5,915 bases of DNA from Actinomycetota bacterium. GTDB taxonomy: Bacteria; Actinomycetota; Actinomycetes; Actinomycetales; Microbacteriaceae. The position numbers and the translations under genes were made by a program. Positions 1 to 5,284 of this stretch are shown one piece after another (positions within the stretch are counted from its first letter, which is position 1; each line of letters starts with the position of its first letter). Below the pieces are notes generated by a model, which saw only the letters and a program-made list of their open reading frames with translations, made no database searches and had not been told where the DNA came from. Location: assembly GCA_009703465.1 (NCBI GenBank), contig WLGC01000054.1:1-5915 (forward strand), written 5' to 3'.

Positions 1-466
1 GATGCAGACAATTTTTAACGACGCATTTGAAGATACTCGCAAAGCTTTTGAAACCGTTTTCCCAGTGCTTTTCCCAGGCGGTACCGGTTCCATATTCCTG
101 ACTGATCCACAAAATCTTCTAACTACCGGACTTGAAGTTACCGTCAGGCCAGCCGGAAAAAAGATCGAGCGACTTTCATTGCTTTCAGGTGGTGAACGCT
201 CCCTTGCTGCGGTTGCCCTAATGGTTGCAATCTTTAAGGCAAGGCCTTCACCTTTCTATGTAATGGATGAGGTTGAGGCTGCATTGGATGATGCAAACCT
301 TGGTCGACTTCTGCAAATTTTTGAGGACCTAAGATCAAGTTCACAGTTGATTATCATTACTCACCAAAAACGAACTATGGAAATTGCCGATGCGCTCTAC
401 GGTGTTTCAATGCGTGAGGATGGCGTCTCAGCGGTGGTTGGCCAGCGCCTTTCCGAAAAGAGCTAG
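1..466 (+). CDS. smc: Chromosome segregation ATPase Smc, C-terminal head (partial, 5' end outside window)
   Basis: This is the C-terminal ATPase lobe of Smc, the core of the bacterial condensin that compacts and separates chromosomes. The reading frame is open from the window edge, so the ATG at base 2 is an internal methionine, not a start. Counting from it, the ABC signature LSGGER is at residues 61-66, the Walker B acidic pair DE at 89-90 in [14 protein letters not shown], and the switch histidine at 121 in ITHQKRTME. The Walker A lobe, coiled-coil arms and hinge, normally about 1,000 residues, lie upstream. The preceding FPGG...LTDP stretch is typical of actinobacterial Smc. The gene ends with TAG followed by an in-frame TAA, and ftsY begins at the next base. 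Identification is secure: this C-terminal arrangement separates Smc from RecN and RecF. All catalytic motifs expected in this half are intact. Confidence 0.97.
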   Translation, partial: MQTIFNDAFEDTRKAFETVFPVLFPGGTGSIFLTDPQNLLTTGLEVTVRPAGKKIERLSLLSGGERSLAAVALMVAIFKARPSPFYVMDEVEAALDDANLGRLLQIFEDLRSSSQLIIITHQKRTMEIADALYGVSMREDGVSAVVGQRLSEKS

Positions 467-469
467 TAA

Positions 470-1471
470 ATGGCTTTCCAGTTTTGGAAGAAGAAGAAAG
501 ACACTGATCCTGCAGTCCAAGCAACTGATGCAGCTGTCGAAAGCCCCAGCGCCACTCAGGATCACGAAGAACTCGTTGCAGTTGATTTGCCTAAGCGATC
601 AGCCAGAAATGCAATCAAATCAATTTTTTCAAGAATTAAGTTTGATGTTGAGAATTTAGAACTAATCGAAGACACACTTATTCAGGCGGACTTTGGCCTC
701 GAGGCAGCAAGCGAAATAGTTTCTAAGGTCAAAGACTTAGCCAAGAGCCGCGCTGCCAAAACTAATCAAGAGCTGCGTCAAATACTGATTGAGGTAATCG
801 CGCAGGGACTTGAGCACCCGGCAAAAGCGTTGAATCTCAGCAGCGGAGCCACGCCCTATGTGTTGCTGGTGGTTGGAGTTAATGGAGTGGGAAAAACCAC
901 CACTATTGGAAAGCTTTCTAACTGGTTAGCGCAAGGCGGCTTCAGAGTAACCATCGGCGCGGCTGATACTTTCCGGGCAGCAGCGGTAGACCAGTTGGCA
1001 ACGTGGGCTTCACGCGCGGGAGCAAAACTGGTCAAACCAATTCAAGAGGGCCAAGACCCAGCGGCAGTAGCTTTTGAAGCAACTGAACAAGCGGTTCGCG
1101 AGGGCGCCGATGTTCTAATTATTGACACCGCTGGCAGATTGCAAAACAAAAGCGACCTAATGGATCAACTTGGAAAAATCTCCAGGGTAATTGAAAAACA
1201 GGTGAAAATTGCCGAGGTTCTTTTAGTTCTAGATGCCACCACCGGACAGAACGGATTGACCCAGGCAAAAGCTTTCACTCAAATTGCAAATGTCACCGGT
1301 ATAGTTTTGACCAAGCTAGACGGCAGCGCCAAAGGTGGAATTGTTTACTCAGTGCAACGGGAACTGGGTATCCCAGTAAAGCTCGTTGGTACCGGTGAAG
1401 GCATTGAGGATTTCTCATTCTTTGACGCAGCTGAGTTTGCAGCAGGAATAGTTGGATTGGAAGAGGCATAG
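470..1471 (+). CDS. ftsY: Signal recognition particle receptor FtsY (SRP GTPase)
   Basis: FtsY is the membrane-associated receptor that docks the SRP-ribosome complex and, with Ffh, hydrolyses GTP to hand nascent membrane proteins to the Sec translocon. The 333-residue protein has a short N-terminal region (about 1-45) beginning with aromatic residues and a lysine run, then a low-complexity acidic stretch. The helical N domain follows at about 45-125, then the G domain. Visible GTPase motifs are the P-loop GVNGVGKTT (136-144), DTFRAAA (166-172), DTAGR (219-223), TKLDGSAKGG (281-290) and GTGE (307-310). The DTFRAAA and SAKGG forms distinguish FtsY from Ffh. No transmembrane helix is visible, so membrane contact probably relies on the basic N-terminus and the N-domain amphipathic helix (inference). 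The ATG directly abuts the tandem stop of smc; the purine-rich GAAAAGAG at 455-462 is only a weak ribosome binding site, suggesting translational coupling. Confidence 0.97.
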   Translation: MAFQFWKKKKDTDPAVQATDAAVESPSATQDHEELVAVDLPKRSARNAIKSIFSRIKFDVENLELIEDTLIQADFGLEAASEIVSKVKDLAKSRAAKTNQELRQILIEVIAQGLEHPAKALNLSSGATPYVLLVVGVNGVGKTTTIGKLSNWLAQGGFRVTIGAADTFRAAAVDQLATWASRAGAKLVKPIQEGQDPAAVAFEATEQAVREGADVLIIDTAGRLQNKSDLMDQLGKISRVIEKQVKIAEVLLVLDATTGQNGLTQAKAFTQIANVTGIVLTKLDGSAKGGIVYSVQRELGIPVKLVGTGEGIEDFSFFDAAEFAAGIVGLEEA

Positions 1472-2967
1472 TGTTTGGCAATCTCTCCGATCGTTTAGTC
1501 GAAACTTTCAAGAACCTTAGAACCAAGGGCAAGCTTTCTCCGGCAGATATTGACACCACTCTGCGCGAGATAAGACGGGCCTTGCTTGAAGCAGATGTTG
1601 CCCTAGAGGTTGTTAAATCATTTGTCACTGCTGTTCGAGATCGAGCGCTCAGTGACGAAGTTTCAAAAGCTCTAAATCCCGCTCAGCAGGTAGTTCAGAT
1701 TGTCGACGATGAGCTGGTTCAAATTCTTGGCGGTGAGCAAAGAAAGCTAGTCTTTGCAAAAACTGCGCCAACTGTGATCATGCTTGCCGGTTTACAAGGT
1801 TCAGGAAAAACTACCCTTGCCGGAAAGCTAGCCAAGTGGCTAAAAGAGCAAGGTCAAACTCCAATACTTGTTGCCGCTGATTTACAGCGACCAAATGCGG
1901 TGAACCAGCTCCAGGTTGTTGGTGACCGCATTGATGTTCCAGTGTTTGCCCCAGAGCCGGGCAATGGCGTTGGCGATCCAGTTAAGGTCGCCAAGGAATC
2001 CATAAAGCACGCCAAGCAGAAAATGTTCAGTGTTGTCATTGTCGACACCGCTGGTCGACTTGGTGTTGATAAAGAACTCATGGCCGAGGCAAAAGCAATT
2101 CGCCAAGCGGTGAATCCGGACGAGGTGTTGTTTGTCATAGACGCAATGATCGGACAAGATGCCGTAAATGTTGCTAGGGCTTTTGATGAAGGCGTCGGCA
2201 TCACCGGTGTTGTGCTGTCCAAGCTAGATGGCGATGCTCGAGGTGGTGCTGCGCTATCGGTGTCTTCTGTCACTGGTAAGCCAATTATCTTTTCCTCTAC
2301 CGGCGAGGGCATGGATGATTTTGAGCAGTTCTATCCAGATCGCATGGCAAGCCGAATTTTGGATATGGGAGATGTGCTCACTCTCATCGAGCAGACTCAA
2401 AAGAGCTTTGATGAAGCTTCGGCTCGGGAAATGGCTGAAAAATTAGCCAAAGACACTTTTACTCTTGATGACTTTTTAGATCAGATGCAGCAGCTTCGAA
2501 AGATGGGTTCACTAAAAAGCATGCTGGCGATGATGCCCGGAGCTGGTCAAATGCGTAATCAGTTGGAAAACTTTGATGAGCGTGAGATAGATCGCACCGA
2601 GGCAATTATTCGCTCAATGACTAAAGCTGAGCGTCTACAGCCAAAAATCTTGAACGGCTCCAGAAGATCTCGAATTGCTAAGGGCTCTGGAATGACCGTC
2701 ACTGATGTGAATTCACTAGTAAACCGCTTTGAGCAGGCGGCAAAAATGATGAAAACTGTCGCCAAGGGCGGTGTGCCACAAATGCCCGGTATGCCTGGCA
2801 TGCCTGGCATGGGCGGCGGGTTCATAGGTGGTCGAGGCAAGCAGAAGGACAAGAAAAAGGGCTCAAAATCTGGAAACCCAGCCAAGCGTGCAGCTGAAGA
2901 TGCCGGCCGAACCCTCGGCGAAAAGCCCACTGGTGGCTCTGGGTCATCCTTTGGCCTAGGTCAGTGA
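1471..2967 (+). CDS. ffh: Signal recognition particle protein Ffh (SRP54 GTPase)
   Basis: Ffh binds the SRP RNA and hydrophobic signal sequences on the ribosome and pairs with FtsY to target membrane proteins. The 498-residue protein has a helical N domain (about 1-95) and a G domain with P-loop GLQGSGKTT (107-115), DLQRPNA (137-143), DTAGR (192-196), KLDGDARGG (251-259) and STGE (276-279). The methionine-rich M domain covers about 300-435; its RNA-binding motif GSRRSRIAKGSG is at 396-407. The tail has three MPG repeats (438-446), then a lysine-rich and glycine/serine-rich disordered end, consistent with actinobacterial Ffh. The start is GTG, whose first base is the last base of the ftsY TAG stop. 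A purine-rich GGAAGAGG at 1459-1466 precedes it by 4 bases. The overlap implies cotranslation with its receptor. All key residues are present. The stop is TGA, followed by the only real intergenic gap of the window. Confidence 0.98.
   Translation: MFGNLSDRLVETFKNLRTKGKLSPADIDTTLREIRRALLEADVALEVVKSFVTAVRDRALSDEVSKALNPAQQVVQIVDDELVQILGGEQRKLVFAKTAPTVIMLAGLQGSGKTTLAGKLAKWLKEQGQTPILVAADLQRPNAVNQLQVVGDRIDVPVFAPEPGNGVGDPVKVAKESIKHAKQKMFSVVIVDTAGRLGVDKELMAEAKAIRQAVNPDEVLFVIDAMIGQDAVNVARAFDEGVGITGVVLSKLDGDARGGAALSVSSVTGKPIIFSSTGEGMDDFEQFYPDRMASRILDMGDVLTLIEQTQKSFDEASAREMAEKLAKDTFTLDDFLDQMQQLRKMGSLKSMLAMMPGAGQMRNQLENFDEREIDRTEAIIRSMTKAERLQPKILNGSRRSRIAKGSGMTVTDVNSLVNRFEQAAKMMKTVAKGGVPQMPGMPGMPGMGGGFIGGRGKQKDKKKGSKSGNPAKRAAEDAGRTLGEKPTGGSGSSFGLGQ
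2782..2808 (+). repeat. Three tandem 9-bp units encoding Met-Pro-Gly in the Ffh tail
   Basis: Three in-frame copies of a 9-bp unit, ATGCCCGGT, ATGCCTGGC and ATGCCTGGC, are followed by ATGGGC. They encode MPG-MPG-MPG-MG at the M-domain C-terminal border of Ffh. Met/Gly/Pro-rich endings are common in SRP54 proteins, so the repeat is probably a length-variable linker without its own function. The near-identical DNA units suggest copy number can change by slippage (inference). Confidence 0.85.
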
Positions 2968-2997
2968 CCAGGAGAACTAGCGCGACAAAGCCTTTTC

Positions 2998-3006
2998 TGG
3001 CAGAAT
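2998..3006 (+). promoter_or_regulatory. Possible extended -10 promoter for the rpsP operon
   Basis: TGG followed by CAGAAT (hexamer at 3001-3006) resembles an extended -10 element of the housekeeping sigma factor; CAnnnT is a known variant of the actinobacterial TAnnnT. No convincing -35 box lies 16-18 bp upstream. If used, transcription would start near 3012-3013, exactly at the 5' arm of the nested inverted repeat. That coincidence supports the call but does not prove it. Other TTG-containing hexamers in the gap (3014-3019, 3024-3029) lack a well-spaced -10. Confidence 0.3.
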
Positions 3007-3011
3007 AGAGC

Positions 3012-3054
3012 GGTTGTCACCGTTTGACCCTCTAACCAAACGATAACGACAACC
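3012..3054 (+). promoter_or_regulatory. Nested inverted repeat (two-helix stem-loop) in the rpsP leader
   Basis: GGTTGTC at 3012-3018 is perfectly complementary to GACAACC at 3048-3054. Inside it, CGTTTG at 3021-3026 is perfectly complementary to CAAACG at 3037-3042, leaving a 10-base loop and a 2-by-5 internal loop. RNA from this region could therefore form a 7-bp plus 6-bp hairpin. A run of five T (3063-3067) begins 8 bases after the stem, too far for a classic intrinsic terminator, though a weak ffh terminator or attenuator remains possible. The asymmetric internal loop is the sort of architecture found in ribosomal-protein mRNA leaders, but no known leader family is recognised. Confidence 0.55.
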
Positions 3055-3072
3055 CACAGAGCTTTTTCTACC

Positions 3073-3090
3073 GAGTGTGCCCCCACGCTC
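3073..3090 (+). promoter_or_regulatory. Second leader hairpin upstream of rpsP
   Basis: GAGTGTG at 3073-3079 pairs with CACGCTC at 3084-3090 through six Watson-Crick pairs and one G-U wobble, enclosing a CCCC tetraloop. It lies between the T-run and the ribosome binding site of rpsP. A palindrome GAACGTTC follows at 3097-3104. The hairpin is short and could arise by chance, but with the larger upstream stem it suggests the leader is structured throughout. Confidence 0.4.
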
Positions 3091-3121
3091 ACGGTTGAAC
3101 GTTCGCCTCAATTCAAATATC

Positions 3122-3126
3122 AGGAG
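3122..3126 (+). promoter_or_regulatory. Ribosome binding site that fixes the TTG start of rpsP
   Basis: AGGAG lies 7 bases before the TTG at 3134. This is the best Shine-Dalgarno match near the gene, and it selects TTG over the in-frame GTG at 3077. Starting at GTG would add 19 residues with no counterpart in S16 proteins and would place coding sequence over the second leader hairpin. Confidence 0.85.
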
Positions 3127-3133
3127 CAATACG

Positions 3134-3697
3134 TTGGCTGTAAAAATTCGTCTAGCACGTCACGGAAAAATCCGTACCCCGCACTACCGCATTGTTGTTG
3201 CAGACTCAAAGACTCACCGTGATGGTCGAGTAATCGAGGAGATTGGTCGCTACGTACCAACCAACAATCCATCAATTATTGAAGTTAACTCAGAGCGTGC
3301 TCGCTACTGGCTTGGCGTTGGCGCTCAGCCAACCGAGCAGGTTGCAGTTCTTCTAAAGCTCACTGGTGACTACCAGGCCTCAAAGGGCGACAAGACCGCA
3401 AAGAACACAGTTCAGCTTGCTGAGCCAAAGGTTGCTTTCGTAACTGACACCAAGAAGAAAACAGTTTTGGTTCCTAAGGCTGAGATTGCTGCCAAAAAAG
3501 CTGCACCAGTTGCCGAGGAAGCTGCACCTGTAGCAGAGGCTACGGAAGCTGCAGAGGTTGCCGTTGATGCAGTAGTTGAGGCTCCGGTTGAAGAAGTCGT
3601 TGCAGTTGAAGAAGTTGCCGCGCCGGCCGCTGAAGTAGTTGAAGAAGCTGCTGCAGAAGCACCAGAGGTGGCTGAAGCAAAATCTGAAGAGGCTTAG
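3134..3697 (+). CDS. rpsP: 30S ribosomal protein S16 (bS16) with long acidic C-terminal tail
   Basis: S16 is a primary 16S rRNA-binding protein of the 30S body, needed for small-subunit assembly. With the TTG start the protein is 187 residues and begins [12 protein letters not shown], the canonical S16 N-terminus. The folded core spans about 1-82 and includes [23 protein letters not shown] and the [13 protein letters not shown] segment. A linker and basic patch follow, then a tail from about 116 built almost entirely of Ala, Val, Glu and Pro. That tail carries about 20 acidic residues and only three lysines. Bacterial S16 outside Actinobacteria is usually 80-90 residues; actinobacterial forms carry extensions, and this one appears long even for them. 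The start is supported by AGGAG 7 bases upstream. khpA follows after 3 bp. The gene probably heads a transcription unit, because the only sizeable gap lies before it. Confidence 0.97.
   Translation: MAVKIRLARHGKIRTPHYRIVVADSKTHRDGRVIEEIGRYVPTNNPSIIEVNSERARYWLGVGAQPTEQVAVLLKLTGDYQASKGDKTAKNTVQLAEPKVAFVTDTKKKTVLVPKAEIAAKKAAPVAEEAAPVAEATEAAEVAVDAVVEAPVEEVVAVEEVAAPAAEVVEEAAAEAPEVAEAKSEEA
3500..3541 (+). repeat. Two 21-bp units encoding AAPVAE(E/A) in the S16 tail
   Basis: Residues 123-129 (AAPVAEE) and 130-136 (AAPVAEA) of S16 form a tandem heptad. The encoding 21-bp units both begin GCTGCACC but differ at several third codon positions, so the peptide repeat is better conserved than the DNA. This fits either an old duplication under compositional constraint or independent origin in a low-complexity tail. 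Confidence 0.7.
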
Positions 3698-3700
3698 TCT

Positions 3701-3937
3701 GTGTTAGCTGCAGCACTCGAGCACCTTGTTAAAGGCATCGTAGACAATCCCGAAGACGCCAAGGTAACCGCACGCACAACATCGCGCGGCGAGTTACTTG
3801 AAGTGCACGTGCACCCAGATGATCTTGGTCGCGTGATTGGTCGAAACGGTCGAACTGCTAAATCCTTGAGAACTGTTGTTAACGCTCTTGCCGACGGCAA
3901 GAAAATACGTGTAGACGTGGTGGACACCGATTTCTAG
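3701..3937 (+). CDS. khpA: KH-domain RNA-binding protein KhpA
   Basis: This small 78-residue protein is a single KH domain of the KhpA (YlqC) family, which in other bacteria pairs with KhpB/EloR to bind many RNAs and affect cell division and envelope growth. The RNA-contacting loop of the KH fold is GRNG at 47-50, within the conserved stretch DLGRVIGRNGRTAKSLRTVV (41-60). The length matches the family. The start is GTG, 3 bases after the rpsP stop, with AGAGG at 3688-3692 as ribosome binding site; no nearby alternative fits as well. Location between rpsP and rimM is the family's usual place in Actinobacteria and Firmicutes. Its TAG stop is followed by an in-frame TAA, and its last codons appear to overlap the start of rimM. 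The partner KhpB is not in this window. Confidence 0.95.
   Translation: MLAAALEHLVKGIVDNPEDAKVTARTTSRGELLEVHVHPDDLGRVIGRNGRTAKSLRTVVNALADGKKIRVDVVDTDF
3919..3932 (+). promoter_or_regulatory. Putative ribosome binding site and ATT start codon of rimM
   Basis: In the rimM frame there is a stop (TAG) at 3912-3914 and no ATG, GTG or TTG until 4047, which would delete the conserved RimM N-terminus. The only ATN codon upstream of the conserved RVGRLVKAHG is ATT at 3930-3932. GGTGG at 3919-3923, one mismatch from the GGAGG core, precedes it by 6 bases. Initiation here gives a protein of normal RimM length. The call rests on elimination plus spacing. Confidence 0.55.
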
Positions 3938-4472
3938 TAAGACCACGCTTCGAGTTGGCCGTCTGGTCAAAGCCCACGGGCTTAAAGGAGCGTTCAAACT
4001 AGAGCTTTACACCGATAGCCCTGAAACTCGTTTCAAGGTTGGTGCAGTGTTAAACCTTCAGGTTCCAGAAACCTCGCTTTGGTTTGGAAAAACCGTATCT
4101 GTTAAAGAATTGCGGTACTACAACGCATCGCCAGTTTTGTTTTTGAACGAAGTTGAAGATAGAAGCACAGCCGACGGTTTAGTAAAAGCCATCTTGCTTG
4201 TTGACGCTGTTTTAGAAGCATTACCGGAAGAGCCAGATGCATGGTATGACCACCAACTTGTTGGACTAGCAGTTATTCGCGATGGTCAAGAAGTTGGCAA
4301 AGTCATAAGAGTTGACCATCTGCCAGCCCAGGATTGCCTAGCAATTGAGACACCGGGCGGAGAAGTTCTTTTGCCTTTTATCAAGGCATTCGCTCCAACC
4401 GTTGATGTTGCAAAGGGCCAGATCACAATAACTCCACCGGGTGGGTTATTCGAAGAACTACCAGAGGATTAG
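3930..4472 (+). CDS. rimM: 16S rRNA processing/30S maturation factor RimM (apparent ATT start)
   Basis: RimM binds 30S precursors through S19 and helps mature the 16S rRNA head. From ATT at 3930 the protein is 180 residues, matching the family (about 170-180). The N-terminal RimM domain covers about 7-95 and opens with RVGRLVKAHGLKGAFKLELY (8-27), containing the hallmark HGLKG. The PRC-barrel domain begins near WYDHQLVGL (105-113) and includes LLPFIKAFAPTVDV (147-160). The first canonical start, GTG at 4047, would remove 39 residues including HGLKG, so it is rejected. The ATT start overlaps the end of khpA by 8 bp, suggesting translational coupling. A sequencing indel, or frameshifting from khpA, is an alternative explanation for the missing canonical start. 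The stop TAG is followed by an in-frame TAA that overlaps the ATG of tlyA. Identity is secure; the exact start is not. Confidence 0.93.
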   Translation: MSSKTTLRVGRLVKAHGLKGAFKLELYTDSPETRFKVGAVLNLQVPETSLWFGKTVSVKELRYYNASPVLFLNEVEDRSTADGLVKAILLVDAVLEALPEEPDAWYDHQLVGLAVIRDGQEVGKVIRVDHLPAQDCLAIETPGGEVLLPFIKAFAPTVDVAKGQITITPPGGLFEELPED

Positions 4473-4474
4473 TA

Positions 4475-5284
4475 ATGCGCATTGACCTAGCACTGGTGGA
4501 GCGCGGCTTGGCAAGATCAAGAAACCAGGCATCTTCGCTAGTTGAATCAAATCGGGTTCTGGTCAACGGAAAAGCAGCTCGTAAATCATCACAGCTAATT
4601 TCAGCTGAGGACAAAATATTGGTGCTCGAGGCTGTTGATTACGTATCCCGAGCCGGCCATAAACTCGCAAAAGCACTCGACGTTTTTAGCGAGATCGAGG
4701 TGCTTGGAAAAACAGCTCTTGATGTTGGCGCATCAACCGGAGGTTTCACCGATGTTCTGCTGCGCCGAGGCATAAGCCGCGTCTTTGCAATTGATGTCGG
4801 TCATGAGCAAATGGTGGAGCAGCTATTTGAAAACCCTAAAGTTGTTTGCGTTGAGGGCTTTAATGCTCGAGAACTAAGCCCGGCAACTCTCTCAGAGCGC
4901 ACGGGAATCTCGCAATCGCTCATCAACATAGATCTAGTTGTCGCCGACCTTTCGTTTATATCGCTAACGCTAGTTTTAGCGCAGATGCTTTCAGTGGCTC
5001 CGGAAGCAGAGTTCGTTCTATTGGTAAAACCTCAGTTCGAGGTCGGCAAACAATCGCTCAGCGCTCATGGCCTAGTAAATGATCACAATCTAAGGGCCGG
5101 TGCAATTAAGCAGGTGGTCGCTGAGGCGCAGGAGCTGGGCCTTGGTATCAGGGGTCTGGTCAGATCTGATCTACCCGGTACCCATGGAAACATTGAGTAT
5201 GTTTTGTGGATTAGTCCAAAAGAGTCCCCAAATCAGTCAAAATGGTTAGACAAGATTGAATCGGTGGCAAAGGAGACCAAATGA
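4475..5284 (+). CDS. tlyA: TlyA family 16S/23S rRNA 2'-O-methyltransferase
   Basis: TlyA methylates ribose 2'-hydroxyls of rRNA cytidines (16S C1409 and 23S C1920 in mycobacteria), a modification required for full capreomycin sensitivity. The 269-residue protein has an N-terminal S4 RNA-binding domain (about 1-55; RIDLALVERGLARSR and RVLVNGKAA). A junction YVSRAGHKL (56-64) leads to an FtsJ/RrmJ-like Rossmann methyltransferase. The S-adenosylmethionine loop is DVGASTGGFTD (83-93). A likely catalytic tetrad is K63, D158 (ADLSF), K185 (VKPQFE) and E241 (HGNIEYVLWI), placed by family analogy. Its length resembles the longer, dual-site TlyA type of Actinobacteria, though type cannot be proven from sequence alone. 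ATG lies 2 bp after the rimM stop with AGAGG at 4463-4467. Position directly before nadK is typical of Actinobacteria; position directly after rimM, where trmD is expected, is not. Haemolysin annotations for this family are historical. Confidence 0.95.
   Translation: MRIDLALVERGLARSRNQASSLVESNRVLVNGKAARKSSQLISAEDKILVLEAVDYVSRAGHKLAKALDVFSEIEVLGKTALDVGASTGGFTDVLLRRGISRVFAIDVGHEQMVEQLFENPKVVCVEGFNARELSPATLSERTGISQSLINIDLVVADLSFISLTLVLAQMLSVAPEAEFVLLVKPQFEVGKQSLSAHGLVNDHNLRAGAIKQVVAEAQELGLGIRGLVRSDLPGTHGNIEYVLWISPKESPNQSKWLDKIESVAKETK

Noticed and set aside
384..659. 91-residue plus-strand frame overlapping smc and ftsY
   Set aside because: It is an out-of-frame reading of two well-identified genes and shows no domain or sensible ribosome binding site.
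1854..2312. 152-residue open frame on the minus strand inside ffh
   Set aside because: It lies wholly opposite the conserved G domain of Ffh, has Ser/Thr/Pro-rich composition typical of an antisense shadow, and resembles no known family.
3012..3069. Classic intrinsic terminator for ffh
   Set aside because: The stem is good but the T-run is only five bases and starts 8 bases after it, with no contiguous U-tract; I list it as a leader structure and keep termination as an alternative.
3098..3123. Promoter with TTGAAC and TATCAG 17 bp apart just before rpsP
   Set aside because: Its -10 would overlap the AGGAG ribosome binding site and the transcript would start at about the start codon, excluding the Shine-Dalgarno sequence.
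3077..3133. N-terminal extension of S16 from an in-frame GTG at 3077
   Set aside because: The added 19 residues do not resemble S16, no good ribosome binding site precedes the GTG, and a strong AGGAG plus the canonical AVKIRL N-terminus mark the TTG at 3134.
4047..4472. Shorter RimM starting at GTG 4047 (141 residues)
   Set aside because: Conserved RimM sequence including HGLKG is encoded upstream in the same open frame, so this start would truncate the N-terminal domain.
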